This document shows, in pieces, positions 48,104 through 60,452 of a stretch of 64,000 nucleotides of DNA (its first letter is position 1; every line of letters begins with the position of its first letter). Made by a program: the position numbers and the translations under genes. Source of the DNA: Tetraselmis striata (Eukaryota > Chlorophyta > Chlorodendrophyceae > Chlorodendrales > Chlorodendraceae); assembly GCA_006384855.1 (NCBI GenBank), contig VCJN01002510.1, positions 62,001 through 126,000 on the forward strand, read 5' to 3'. The notes beneath the pieces were generated by a model. The model worked only from the letters and a program-made list of their open reading frames with translations, had not been told where the DNA came from and did not search any database.

Positions 48104-48353
48104 TTACAAGGTACATCCCTTGTCCGCTCGGTAGAGCGGTCGTCTCGTGTGCGAGAGGTACCGGGTTCGATTCCTGGCCGATGTATTTCGGCAATATCGG
48201 CCCGGCGTGTCCCGGGTTTACTCGGTTGATGCATTAGCCCTTCGGGGTTCGAATGAGGCAATGGTCTATGGGCTATGCCAGACCTACGACTGCAGTTGGC
48301 GCACGAGGTCAAGTGCTGGGGCGGCTTCGGCCGATGTCCCGGGGCGAACTTTT
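48104..48353 (+). mobile_element. tRNA-derived SINE with LINE-like tail (unit 2)
   Basis: Counterpart of 4,133-4,382, nearly identical. It lies about 440 bases upstream of the first golgin exon that can be read. Confidence 0.6.
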
Positions 48354-48643
48354 ATTAGGGTTTTAGTGCGAAATATACCCTTCCGCCGGACGCTCTCACC
48401 TGACGATGTCGTCGTCGCGGTGCTGCTTCGAGGGCGGGCTAAGGGAGGGCTTAGCTGCAACCCCGCCGCCGCCGGAGGGCACACTGAAGGTTCCTTCCAG
48501 TGTATCCGCAGACACTGCGCTTGGATTTGTCAGCATCACTGCCGCCTGCCCTCCCGCTAGTCGGTGACCCAAAGCAGCAACACCCCTTGGGTGCGAGCAC
48601 TGTGGCGACAACTGTAGCCCCGATCGCGCGACGATTCGTGTGA

Positions 48644-48674
<31 letters not shown>

Positions 48675-48790
48675 GCCGCCTCTAACTATCCCAAACGCCA
48701 AGCTTTGCCGCTCAGCCCCAGACACGCCCACTCCGTTCATTATCCGCAGGCAAACAGAAACGCAGAGAACCACCGTCAGTACTGCACCAG

Positions 48791-50564
48791 AGCCTATCGT
48801 CCAGTCGAGCCACTGAAGCGATGGAAGAGGTCGAGGAGCTGCGGGCGGTGCGTTGACCACAGCCCCCCCTCCCCCCCTTTCAATATAACCAGACTGCCCC
48901 CAAACCCCGCCCATGCCAGCGCCTGAACAACTGCACTTCCGCGCCGCCTGTATTCAACCCAGGCCTGCCTGGTCGCGAAGGAAGAAACCGCAGCGGTGCG
49001 CGTGAAACTCCGCAACGCTGTCACCAAGGGGAAGGCCATCGATGAGGAGCGCCGCGCGCTGCAGGCGCGCCTCACCGCGGTAATGGAGGTACGATAACAG
49101 CTGGACGCGGACTGCTCATGCTAGGAGTGTGCCGAACCGCTGGGGGCGCCCTTTTTGACCCTCCCTGTGGGCCTTGTGCAGGCAGGTGCGGCACAGGACA
49201 GGGCGGCGGGTGAAGAGCGCGCCGCGCTGGCTGCCAGGGTACAAGAGCTTGAGGGGCAGCTGGCCGCGCAGGTGACGGTGCTGGCCCCGCTAGCAACGTG
49301 GGGCTGCAGCCCCCCGGCACTCTATACCCAGCAGCAGCACGAGTATCCTGTATCTGCTGCACGGGCAGAGGCTGGGCGACTGTCGAGCGTGGGCGCTGAG
49401 GACTCCAGCCTACTGCACTCGCAGGGCCCAGGCACCGGCCCGCCGCAGCGCGGCGATGCAGATGCAGATGCCGCGGCGCTGCAAGCCGCCGTCACGGAGT
49501 ACCGAGAGAAGCTGAGGGGCGCGGTGCGCAAGGGCAAGACCATCGAGGCAGAGCGGCAGCGGCTGGTTCGGGAGCTGGAGGAGGCGCGCGGGGCACTGCG
49601 CACCAGTCAGGTGCGGAGGCTGCACATCGGATGGAGGGTTTGCGGAGCGGATGGAGGGTTTCGGGGGACACGGGGGACAAGCGTGTCATTTTGTGCGCAG
49701 AGCGGCTGCTGGGCCGCGGGCATGCCGGTGCAGGAGGGGGAGTTCTGAACGCTGTTCCTTCGCTGGCCGCTCCACGGGCCAGGCTGAGGGCTCTGAGCTG
49801 GCGGAGCTGCGCAAGCACGTGGCGGAGGAGAAGGAGGCTCTGCGGATAGAGGCTGAGCAGGCCAAAGCCTCTGCTGAGCATGTGGCATCACGCAGGGTTG
49901 CACAGGCAACGCCGCCCAGCCGGAGGAAGTGTGGGTGTGTGGGTGGGTGGGGGGAGGGGGGGCACGGCCAGTCACATTACGCCACGGTACAAGAGATTGG
50001 AGATGAGCGTAGCTGTGTGGCTGTCACAGCTGGTGGTGTGGCAGTGTGTGAGGGTGTGTTGTGGGTCGCAGGCGGAGCAGGAGCGCGATGAGGCTGTGGC
50101 GCGCGTCGCTCAGCTGGGCAGTGAGCTGGATGCCTCCATCGCTGCGGCGTCACGGGCCGAGGAGAGCGCCGCGGGCCACGCCCGGCGGAGCCAGCAGGTA
50201 CGTGCGCCCCCATGCTGGTGGGGTCATCCCGGCCTGCCGCCTCCTCCGGAGTCTCCCGCCTGCGAGTGCGGCAAGAGACACACCTGCCTGCCGTGGGGGC
50301 GGCACCGCACATCTCCCTCTCCACATCTCTCTACGAATAGCGATCCTCTACGCCAGCAACGCCTTTGAGTTGGCCCCCTATGCAACTGACCGCTTGCCTG
50401 CGCTTATCCAATCTTTGAATGTGGCGCTGACATAAATAACCTCCAGCTTCCTGTCAGATCGACCTCTGAGCGACGGAGAAGTCATTGGGGGGGGGGGGGG
50501 GGGGGGAGGGAGCACATTGGAGTGTATTCCACTGAAGGGCCAATGACTGGCTCATCTGTCAGAG

Positions 50565-50595
<31 letters not shown>

Positions 50596-53500
50596 GCCTT
50601 GGGTCCCCCATATTTCTATATATCGATCATCTCTATCTCCGACTCTTAGCTGGGAAAAGGCGCTGCCTGGCGCAGCTACCATGGCACTAGTCGGCAGGGA
50701 AAGAGGGGGTGCCGCCGGATGGGTCATAGTCTCCCCCCCCCCCCCCCCGCCTTGGGTCCCCCATATTTCTATATATCGATCATCTCTATCTCCGACTCTT
50801 AGCTGGGAAAAGGCGCTGCCTGGCGCAGCTACCATGGCACTAGTCGGCAGGGAAGGAGGGGGTGCCGCCGGGTGGGTCATAGTGCGCCCCCCCTCCCGCG
50901 CGAGGTGGTGATGTGCTCTGTGTGACTTCGCCGCGCAGTTGGAGGAGCTGCTGCGCGAGGCCAAGGAAGCGGCTGCGGTGCGGGCTCGTGCAGAGCCACT
51001 AGTGGACACGCACGAGCTGGCAGGCGAGAATGAACAGGTGCGCCGGGGGGGGGGGGGGGGGGGGGGGGGAAACTTGAGGCATCCCTGGTGACAACGTGGC
51101 ATCCTATTATTAAAGGGAGGATGGGCGTTGCCGTCCGCAGGCGTGACCTTGTTTACCAAGCAACTGACGGACGTGATGCCAATAGGCTGCTAGTGCGGTG
51201 TTGATGTTGGTGGTGTGCAGTGGTGGCGCGGCCTTTTGGAAAGGCATGCGTCGCAGCGTCGCGTAGCTGCAGACAGCGCAGGCAGGGGCTGCTACTGGCT
51301 GACAGCTAGCGACGCGTACAGCCGCCTGAAACATAGGCGCGTCTTGTGCTGATTGAACTCCGCTGGCGCTGCTCTTTTGGTTCATGCTTGCGTTTGTTGG
51401 TGGCTGGGCGCTAACCAGCGGGTGCGCCTGCATGCCGTGGTACGCCCAGCTGCAAGCACGCCTGGCGGAGGCAAGCGCCGCGCTGGAGGAGCGCAGCGCC
51501 GCGCTGGAGGAGCGCAGCGCCGCGCTGCAGGCTGCGGAGGCTCAGCTCGCTGCGCAAGCCGCAGACTCCGCGACGTTGCAGGCCCGAGTGGCCGCGCTGG
51601 AGAGCGCGGGCGAGGCGCAGCAATCGGCGCTGCAGGCTCGCGCAAAGGCCGCGGAGGAGGAGGCGGCTGCGCTGCGGGAAGAGGTGCCGAAAGCTGGGCC
51701 GGCGGGTGGCTGCCAGCCAGAGGACGGTGCGGCCCAGCAGGAGCTGGCGTCTGCACGAGAGGAGGTGCGAGTGACAAATGCCAGCTGCCAGCAAGCGCTC
51801 CCCGTTTGTGCGGGCGCAGATGTGCTGGCGTGTGTAATACTGCAAGCCGATGTAGGGAAGGGGCAGGCGAGAGCATATGTGGCGGAGGTGATGAATACGA
51901 GCGCATGCATGCCTTAGCCGCTGTCGCTCGGGTCGTGGGGTGCAAATTGTCAGCATTTGCATTCCGCTCATCGAGGCGTTCATCCAGGCGCTATCCAGGC
52001 GCTGATCTTGGCCTGAACTATACCGGGGCAGGCACATTGTACAGTGCCGTAAGGTTTCAACGACCGCCGAGTGGCGGCGCAGTGACAGATGATATACGCA
52101 TTGCACGGGTGCCGACGCCGTAATGAGAATAAGAAATAAGAACTGCGAATAAGAACCGGCCCTGCCTGCCAGAGGTCGGTTGTAAAGAAACTAGAAGAGA
52201 ACGAAAGCGGATGCCGGCAGGTAGGGACGGGCCGGGAAGGGGGGGGGGGGGGGGTGGGTAACAATGTCACATCAAATCATACATATGCAAAGGAGACGGG
52301 GACTACGCCCGTTCGAGTAGGGACTTATTGGCCCTCAGAGGACCACATGCCACGCGCAATGCCACCCAACGGGGGAAGCAGGCCCTATGCGGGTTCGTGC
52401 CCGTTGGGCCGTAAGATAGCTGGCCCGTGTTGTTGGAAGACTGGCAGGAATGAGGTTGAAAGAAATTTATAGCGGGTGCTCTTAAAACTTTTTGCTAGCA
52501 AGCCCAATGTGAGGCTTACAGTAAGGGTTCTTGTAGTGAGTCGGCACCCATAGGTGATTTCCGTGTGGTGGCATCCATATAGACACACATATAGAATGTA
52601 TATACTGTAAAGACACACAAATAGAATATATATGCCGTAGAATTACATGCGGTTCGCGGGCCCCCAAAATAATGAATGGTTTTGCAGCTTTGCGTCGGGA
52701 TATTTGCTCTGTATTCGTTCTGTATTCTGACTCAGTTGTCTGTATTTATAGTTTTTCCTCTTTGCCGGAGGGGGGGGGGGGGGGGGGTCAAAAACGTCGC
52801 TTATCCGCAGACCGTTTGTGTTTGTACGGGAGTCGCTGCCCTGCTACAAAACGTTGCGCATGAATAACGTATAGCTCGGATCAGGGTGGAGGTGGACATA
52901 CATTCATGAATGTTGATGTCGGGGACTGCTTTTGGTAATGAATTGAAAGATGAGGTCTCCTAGGCACGAGAAGCTGCTGCTGCGGATGGCAACAGGAGGT
53001 GCCTCTAGCATATGCCCCCAGATGTACAGGTACACACGTGGCAGGTGATGGGTGGGTGCATGCGTTCTGCCGCCGACTGTTCTGCTGTGTATTATGACAG
53101 GTGGAGATGATGAAGGCTGCGATGATGGCAGCCGCGGAGCGCGTGCGGGGGGCGGCGGACACGGAGGAGCGGCTAGAGAGGCAGCTGGCGGAGGCATCGG
53201 CGGCGGCGGCCGACGCGCGGCGGCGCGTGGCGGAGCTGGAGGGGCAGCTCGCGGTGGTGGAGCACCTGGAGGAAGAGGGCGAGGGGCTGCGCGGCGAGGT
53301 GGCGCGGCTGCAGGGCGAGGTGCACGCCGCGGAGGCAGCGACGGCAGCGGCGGTGGAGGCGGGCGAGGGCGCCGCGGCGGAGCTGGAGGCGCGCGTGGCG
53401 GAGCTGGAGGCGGAGCTGGCGGGCGCGCGGGCGGTGGGGAGGGATGCGGAGTCGGAGGCGGCGGAGGCGGAGGCGCTGTGGGCGGGGCTGGCGCAGGAGC

Positions 53501-55043
53501 GGGAGGCCGCGAGGCGCGAGCGGGCAGAGGCGGCGGAAGCGGCACGGTGAGGGTCGAGAGGAACCCCCCCCCCCCCCCCCCCCCCCGGCCGGGCAGGGGG
53601 TCCACCCCAAAGATGTCTGCCTGGATGAGAGTCGATCCGTCAAACATGGTCTCCTTTTGGTTCAGCAGGAGTATGAACACATTTTGCGATACTACCGGAT
53701 TAAGCTGCTGGACCACTGACAAGCCGCGCTACCGATATGGACACACAATCAGGGCGCGCAGCAGAGGCAATGTCGTGCGCGACGGAGGGCAAAACATTAG
53801 CACTAAAACAGAGGATAGCAGCACACACATTACCCCCCCCCCCCCCCCCCCCCCCCTCCCTCTCCCCCTGAACGCGAGCTTCACATCCATCATCAACATG
53901 TGTACGCATACCCCCTTCCCCCCCCTCTCCCCCCCCCCCCCCCCCCCCCAAACACACTCACGAGTCTCATATCCGCCGGAAGTCTGGAAGCAAACGACTG
54001 TGCTACGGGCGGTGCGAAGCATTGGGTTATTAGAGACCTTTGTTGTGGGGACCGTAGTGACCTTAAATGCCGCGCGCTGATACATATCGTATTTAACGCG
54101 CGCGGTCCGTTGCCGAGGGCCGTGAGTGCGGGTCAAACAAGCGAGCACCGTCTTCCAGGCGGCTCTCTCACTCCCCCCGCGGGTGCTGGTCCGCTACGCA
54201 TCGAAGTGCCCCCGCGTTGACTTTATGCATGTGCGGGTAGCGCAGGGTGCTCGTCTATCCAGCGCGTTGTGCGTGCCAAAGCGCGCCCCTGGCAGTGTTG
54301 ACACCCACAGATTGTTGCTTTTTTTACGGCAGCGCTTCCGTCACTGGATACACCCTTGGTTTATTGTAGTTAGTCGTATGGTTCGTTATTACCGGGAGAG
54401 TGTGGTTTCCTTGGGACGCGGCGGCCCTCTGTCGGGTATCAGTTGACGGCTGCCTCAGCCTGGCACTGCCGCCCCTCTGTGTGCCCGCCCGCTGACAGAG
54501 CTGCGGCGGCGCGCGAGGCGGAGGCGCGGCTGCGCGAGGACGCGGCGGAGGCGAAGGTTGCGACCGCGCAGGCGGAGACGCGGCGCGTGGCGGCGGAGGC
54601 GGAGGAGCGGCAGCGGCGCTTTGCGCACGTGCAGGCCATGTTTGGCAAGAAGGAGGCGGCATTTGGGGAGCGCCTGGCCGCCGCGCAGGGCGACGCGGAG
54701 GGCGCACGGGCGGAGGCGGCGCGCGCGGCGGCGGCGGAGGCGGAGGCGGCGGAGGCCAAGGTGAGAGCCCCAGCAGCCTGATTCCCGCCTTGCAAGCCTT
54801 ACCTGAATAATAGCTCTGAAATAATGTTTACCGGAGCGAGGTGTGACCAGTGACATACGGCCATGCACGCGCCTTGGGTCCGCGCATGCCTACGGGTATT
54901 GGTTCCCCCCCCCCCCCCCCCCCTCGTTGGAAAGGGTGTCAAGGGTGAAACCATACATATATGGATATGGTACTGTCTATGTAATGCCTATGTTCTGTGG
55001 AGATGTGTTGAATGATCTAAACAGCTGCTACATTCATATGCTC

Positions 55044-55099
<56 letters not shown>

Positions 55100-57971
55100 G
55101 GGGGGGGGGGGGAGGGAGAGGGGGAGATAGTACATGTAGCATGCATATGCATTCTCAATACAGCGCATACGGCTGCCGGCCCGACTGGAACAACCCATTT
55201 TTGGCTCTCAGAAATGGGGTGCTAGCGAATGTTTTTAATTCCCGTAATGATATCGCGATGTATTCGTCTGACATTGGACCAATATGGACATAGCGCGTAA
55301 TGTTTTTGGTTCTTACAATCGATTTGGCACCCGTGTATGCTCTTAAGTGTGTATATGCACATGCATGCTCCACCTATAGCTTAATGTAAGGTTTCTCTAT
55401 ATATGCACATGGACATGTACGGGTGCCACTGCACATATGCGAACCCTTGTTATTACAATAAGCCCCGAATTGGGCTTGCGTGCAACTTAAAGGACCGTCC
55501 GCGACAGGTTCGTCTACATTTCCCCGCTGGCGCGCAGGGTAGGCTCTTATTCGCGTCAACACCTGTGTGTGTGTGGGTGTGTGTGTGTGTGTTGGGGGGT
55601 GGAGGGGGGTGTCAATACAGCAAACACCTGCAGGTATGCTATCTCACAATTCACATGTGTGTGTACACGCGCGCGCGGGAAGGCGGCAGCGGAAGAGCGG
55701 CTGGCGGAGCTGCAGGGCGAGCTGGAGGCGGCCCTGGAGGGCGCCGCGGCCGGGCAGGCACGCGCGGCGGCCGCGGAGGCAGCGGCGGAGGCAGCGGAGG
55801 CGGAGCTGGCAGGCGCGCGGGCAGTGGCGGACACGGGCGCCGGCCTGCAGGAGAGCCTCCAGCGCCTGGCGGCGGAGTTGGCCGCGGCGCAGGAGGCGTC
55901 GGCGGGGAACGCGGCACGCGCGGAGGCGGCGGAGCGCGACGCGGCGGCGGCGGCAGCTCGCGCGGAGGCCGCAGAGGCGGAGGCGGAGGGGCTGCGAGAG
56001 GCGGCGGCCGAACCCCCTGCCGCGCCGCCGCCTGCGCCTGCCTCTGTGGAGGAGCCAGCTGCCGTGGTGCTGACAGGTGCCCCCCCCCCTCCCCCCCCCG
56101 GGTCACTGCCACTCCTCGAACAACACAATGTCACACCACCAATGCATCATCACATATGCAAGCCGGCCGTGGCTGCCCCGGCCTGGCAACCTCGACTAAT
56201 CGATACTTTTCTGTGAGCATTCCGTTGGATATTGGTGAAGCGACCAGCTGGAGCGGCAACACGCCCCCCCCCCCCTCCCCACCCCCACCCCCATCCCCGC
56301 GCCCGCGCCCGCGCCCGTCACTCCTCTCTATTTTTCATTTTCCCCTGCGATCCAAAGTCTCTGATACCGTTCTCGCTGAACTGGTCCGCCCCTAGCAACT
56401 GCTGCGAGGTGTACTGAAAGGTGATGCATTGCCATTTGAGCCCATTGTGGCAGAGGCATCTCTAGGTGTCCCCCACTTTCCCCAGTTGCGCTTTAAGATT
56501 TGTGGACCGGTATATCATTTGCATTCTTCGTACATTACAATATAAATACTACGGTATATACCTGTACTATACATATATGTTATGATTTTCTTGTATATAT
56601 GACTTGCATTCTTCATCATATATAAATCGCCGACTTGTATATATATGCGGATATATGCTGAACCATCAGCAGTCCACTACTCTCACAGAGTACAGGGTAC
56701 TACTTCCGAACATGCGTGTGCCTCACAGCAATGGTTTTGGAGCATTTGCTGCTCCCGAAATAATGCATTGGTTGCTTGTCTGAAAAAAAGTACGCGCAAC
56801 CCTGTTTGAAAGTTGAGTGACGGTCGGCAGAGAACTCGTTGTGCGTTGTGCGATGCTCAGACTACCCCCAACTCGTTATTCAATTCGGCCTGCCCCCCCT
56901 CCTCCCCCCTCTTTCGATCTGACTGCGTGATGTGCCGCGACCAGTCGAAGAAGACACATCGGAGGCTGAGGCGGCGGCGGCCAAGGAAGAGGCGGTGGCG
57001 GCCGCCACGGCGGAGCTTCGGCGGCGGGTGGCGGAGGGGGACCGGCGCTCCGCGGCTCTGGAGAAGGCCAACGCACAGCTCAAGTGGCAGGTGCGCCCCT
57101 CCTCACCCCCCCCCCCCCCCCCTCCCCTCCCCGCCAATGACAGCAATGCGTTTCGACTGTCGCCCAAAGAACAAAAAACCCACCTCACCGGGCCAGAGAT
57201 TCGAAGGAAGGTCGAGGTGGCTGCGCTCAGGACATCGTTCACAATAGTCCGTCCTTGTGTTCGCTGTGTTGCGGCCCGATCCCATTGCTAATGCATCGAG
57301 CCGACAGTTCACGTCCGCGTTGCCACAAAGTCGCGTGAAAGCACCGTCCCTCTTCTTCTTCCCCACACCCAACTTGTTTGTGCCGTCGCTGTTGGCGGAT
57401 CAGACCGCCGCTGTTTTGTAAGCCACCGGCCACGCTTTACCGCCCTTTGTGCCGCCCCGGGCGGTCGCAAGTGCTAGAGCTTGCACACACGTACTTGTCC
57501 TGCCCCCGACTGCACGTGTCGCTCAGTCAAGGTTTTCATACAACGGATAATCTCGCCCCGGACTACATGCGGACGGCACAACCGACAGCCCGTCCCCTTT
57601 CCTGTCACCCTGCCGCCGGACTGCCCACGCAGGTCGCGATGCTGGCGGACTCTAACGGCGCGGAAGGCGAGGGCACGGGCGGCGCCAAGGCCGTACCCGC
57701 ACGCCGAGCGCCTCCGGGCGTCGGCGACCAGCCGGCCCCGCCGCCGCCCGGCGTGCCGCCCTCCGCGGCGGCGCTGGTGGGCTGGCTGCTGGCGCACCGC
57801 AAGGCGCTGGTTGGCGGCTACCTCGCGCTGCTGCACCTCCTCGTCTACTTTGCGCTCACGCACGGCGTCTTCTCCTTCAGCGCGTACGGCGCCCCCGCCA
57901 GCTGCGACGACGCCGTCAACCAGGCCAAGGCCGCTGTCGCCGCGGCCGCCACTGCGCCGGCCACCGGCTGA
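48791..57971 (+). CDS. golgin-like coiled-coil protein with C-terminal membrane anchor (5' end unresolved)
   Basis: Thirteen exons join in phase: 48,791-48,847; 48,963-49,088; 49,182-49,271; 49,425-49,610; 49,783-49,896; 50,072-50,197; 50,939-51,037; 51,450-51,764; 53,101-53,546; 54,499-54,760; 55,683-56,076; 56,945-57,090; 57,633-57,971. They give 2,700 bases, 899 residues plus a TGA. Nearly all is Ala/Glu/Arg/Leu-rich coiled coil, with repeats such as AALEERS twice. KLRNAVTKGKAIDEER and KLRGAVRKGKTIEAER are paralogous segments resembling the kinase-free golgin rods. The last exon ends in a Pro-rich linker and one hydrophobic span (GGYLALLHLLVYFALTH) about 50 residues from the end, like the C-terminal anchor of golgin-84/CASP/giantin-type Golgi proteins. 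All donors are GT except that exon 5 has either a weak GTTGCA donor or a GC donor 9 bases on. The start is unknown; ATG at 48,821 is in frame but probably internal. A role in Golgi tethering or structure is inferred from the family. Confidence 0.8.
50595..50883. repeat. intronic 153-bp direct duplication
   Basis: Two copies with period 153 (starts 50,595 and 50,748), each beginning CGCCTTGGGTCCCCCATAT after a poly-C run and ending GGGTCATAGT, with only a couple of differences. It lies in the golgin intron 50,198-50,938. The duplication includes the poly-C tract, which suggests slippage or unequal exchange at that tract. Confidence 0.9.
51765..53100. other. large golgin intron with AT-rich and G-rich repeats
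   Basis: The longest intron of the gene (1,336 bases). It holds a poly-G run near 52,240, a partly duplicated AGACACACA-TAGAATATATA stretch at about 52,577-52,640, and a second poly-G run near 52,770-52,787. No coding frame with family signal was seen. Confidence 0.5.
53547..54498. other. golgin intron with three poly-C tracts
   Basis: Poly-C tracts of about 20 bases lie at 53,565-53,586, 53,836-53,856 and 53,929-53,949. The large frames that appear to cross this region on both strands are products of these tracts and of the adjoining GC-rich exon. Confidence 0.5.
55047..55112. repeat. (AG)n microsatellite fused to a poly-G tract
   Basis: About 23 AG/GA repeats followed after GGT by a G run of about 19 bases, within the golgin intron 54,761-55,682. 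Confidence 0.95.
56077..56944. other. golgin intron, C-rich then AT-rich
   Basis: Starts with poly-C next to the donor, has CCCGCG repeats near 56,296-56,318, then an AT-rich section at about 56,520-56,660 with many TATATA words. No gene seen. Confidence 0.5.
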
Positions 57972-60452
57972 GCAGCCGGCGGCGCACGACATGGCCCGGA
58001 CTCGGCGGCGGCCGAAAGTTGCTCGCTCGACCCACCAGTCCCAGGTGCCACCCCCTTACCCCGGCAAAGGCCACACGGAATAACTCCTCGCCAAGCGGCA
58101 TGTCTCCTCGCCACCGTGCATGCCGGCGGACCCAACACTGGTGGCTGCCTCTTCTGCCAAGTGAGGAGTCTTTGCGCCGGCGAGACTGCGCCCAGTATGG
58201 ATAGTGCCGCGGTGACCGCACGTCCGCGGTGACCCAAGGCGACACCACCGGATGAGCCGCTATTCGCGGCCGCATCCGCTTACAATCATCCAGTTGGTGG
58301 CGAATAGATAGGGCGGCTCCTTTGGCCGGATGGAGAGCGGCCGTCTGGCCGGTTGTTTTATGAGCTCTCATGCCCACGGCGGAGCCCCAGCATAGCCACA
58401 TCGAGTGGCCCAGAAATCTCGCATCACTCAGCATCGCAGTGTATGCAGATGCAGCCAAATTTCGCTGATTGCCGACACTTGGTGGGGGGGCCGGTCGGTA
58501 GTGGGACTGGTGCAGTCATAGCGCCACAGGAACCACAGCGCAGCAGCTCCAGCGGCAACATTCCCACAGCCAGCTGTGTGCACAGACCACTGCCACCCGT
58601 CATGCATGGCGCCTTCATCCTGCACACATAACCCAACGCCGCCCTCTTTGGTGTTTCCGCCTGGCGCTGTTTGATCGCCCACTAGAGCGGACCCGCCCAC
58701 GCGCTCGCCGTGTTTCTCACCTGCCCATGATTGAGGCCGCATGCGGGCAGCGTATACCTAAATAGCGATCACGGCGACAAAATCCTTAGTCCTGCGTCTA
58801 AACAGTTTTATTACGATGGAAATTCAGCATTATAATAGTGACAGGAAAATAGAGTAGTTCCTATGGGTAATAGCAGAATATGATCGGAAAACACTGGAAG
58901 GAAAAAACACGGCCAGCCAGGCACCGTCGCTTGAAACATTCGCCACCCAACGGGTGTATATGTAATATACATGTTAAATGTATATACGTCATATATACAT
59001 GTATATGTACATATATATAGATGAATGAATAGAGGCATATCTATGCACGTGTACATGTATGTACATACCCGCACACTGCAATCGAGTCGCAGCATGCATT
59101 CACATGCTGATGTGTATATGCTGCTCACGTCGCCCGAGCTGCACCTGAGAGCCTGCCATTGGTGAACTTGGTGACTTGCTATCCCATGATTGCCGGCCGC
59201 CACCTCGAAGCCTTCCTCCCCCCCTCCCCCTACTGTGTAGACCCCCCCCCCCCCACTCACACAGTGGTGTCCGCAGATCCGGTGCGTGGCCAGCGCCACA
59301 GCGTATGTACCAGGCAGGTAGGCATACATTTCAAATCCACATCTGTGACGCGTTTGTGTAGCATTTGTATATGTTAGTTTGTTCTGCCGACATGTAGAGT
59401 CAATGGTACTACAGGTATATGGACACGAGTTCAAATACGCCGTTGTTTCACCGTTCACCCTTTCAATTTCCCAGGTTTAGCTTTCCCGTTTTGCATGGAG
59501 GGAGGTCGTATTGGTTTCGGATCCTTGGGTCTGTACTCTGTTAGCATTAAAGTACGCCTATGTGCCAATTACGTGCGCTGTGGCGTAGGCGCCGTGGTGT
59601 GCTAGCACAGAAAGAGGAGGGAAGTTAAGGGGGGGGGGGGGGGGGGGTCAAACGCCCACACCTGGGCCAGTTTTGTACCTCAGCAGGCGGGGTGGCAGCG
59701 GCACGCAATGGCAACGGTGCCCGGGAGGGTCATTCGCACTCACCGGTAGGGCGGGCTATCACAGCGGCAAGGATAAGCGGAATGCATGCCCTTGTGGCCG
59801 CCGCTTGCCCCTCTCAATGTGACGACACTCGCCGCAACGCCCCCATTCTTGGCATGTGGGGACCGGTTGAGACTTTCAAGGGCATGTTCCATGGTGCCAG
59901 GCGTGATTCAACTTGATGTGGGTCGACGGGCTACAACTCCGAGATACGTTCTAGCCGAAGTTCACCTAGAGGGTAGGTATATATATATATGGCAACTCAC
60001 CGCACTGGGGGGTCGGTGCTACTGTTGATGTGCAGTGGGGGTTCTACGTGGTTGCGTGAGGACCATAGATGGCCCCGGGAGCCTGGCCTGGATCCAATTG
60101 GACCCGCCCAATCCCATCCCAATGCACCCCGAATCCACCCCGATTTCAAGCACACTTCCGCGTCAACTGGGCCGAGTCGAAACAGGGACCCCGAGTGCCT
60201 GGCCCAAACCGAGGGCTCTTCAGCGCGCAGTTGCCGCAGAGCGTGGCGTTACAACAGCATCGGCGGCGCGCATCGCATGAGCCCCTCCCGGCCACGGGAT
60301 GTACGTGTATCGCCCAGCCGGTCGTCCTCCACATCATCCGACTACCTCTGACTCCATCGACTGGGTCACATCAGTCTGAGGCCACGGCGCCCGTCGCCTC
60401 CTTCCCCGCCTCCTCCCCCGCAGGCTCGCCTCAGCCAGGCAGAGGGGGGCGC
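57972..60452. other. intergenic region between two convergent genes
   Basis: Holds the 3' regions of the golgin gene (+) and the Y14 gene (-). A TA-rich palindromic patch lies at about 58,955-59,035, a poly-C run near 59,241-59,254 and a poly-G run at about 59,631-59,647. Open frames occur on both strands (for example minus 59,458-58,811 and plus 60,069-60,758) but have low-complexity or repeat-like composition and no family signal; the latter overlaps the Y14 last exon antisense. Confidence 0.5.
60249..60253 (-). promoter_or_regulatory. possible TGTAA poly-A signal of the Y14 gene
   Basis: TGTAA on the minus strand about 200 bases after the Y14 stop codon. TGTAA is the usual poly-A signal in chlorophyte algae, so position and word fit, but a 5-base word can occur by chance. 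Confidence 0.3.

Larger units (their letters stand above)
27109..49086. repeat. tandem 22-kb unit 2 (complete, last of the array)
   Basis: Second full unit, 21,978 bases, with the same order of elements as unit 1. Its end is the native-looking one: golgin exon sequence continues through the joint as ATG GAG followed by a GTACGA donor and further golgin exons. This fixes the right edge of the array at 49,086|49,087. Confidence 0.95.

Noticed and set aside
51878-51898. 20-base match (ATGTGGCGGAGGTGATGAAT) between a golgin intron and the LINE zinc-finger region
   Set aside because: The flanks do not match the LINE at all; GGCGGAGG-type words are common here, so chance is likely.
53052-54080. 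342-codon plus-strand frame and the 272-codon minus-strand frame across 52,904-53,722
   Set aside because: Shadows of the GC-rich golgin exon 53,101-53,546 extended through poly-C tracts; composition is runs of Gly, Pro, Arg and Ala with no family signal.
55403-56395. 330-codon plus-strand frame over a golgin exon
   Set aside because: Out-of-phase reading of exon 55,683-56,076; the in-phase reading is coiled coil and joins both neighbours.
58811-59458. 215-codon minus-strand frame between the two host genes
   Set aside because: Its middle is made by TATATA/TGTATA repeats and a poly-G run; it resembles no protein family.
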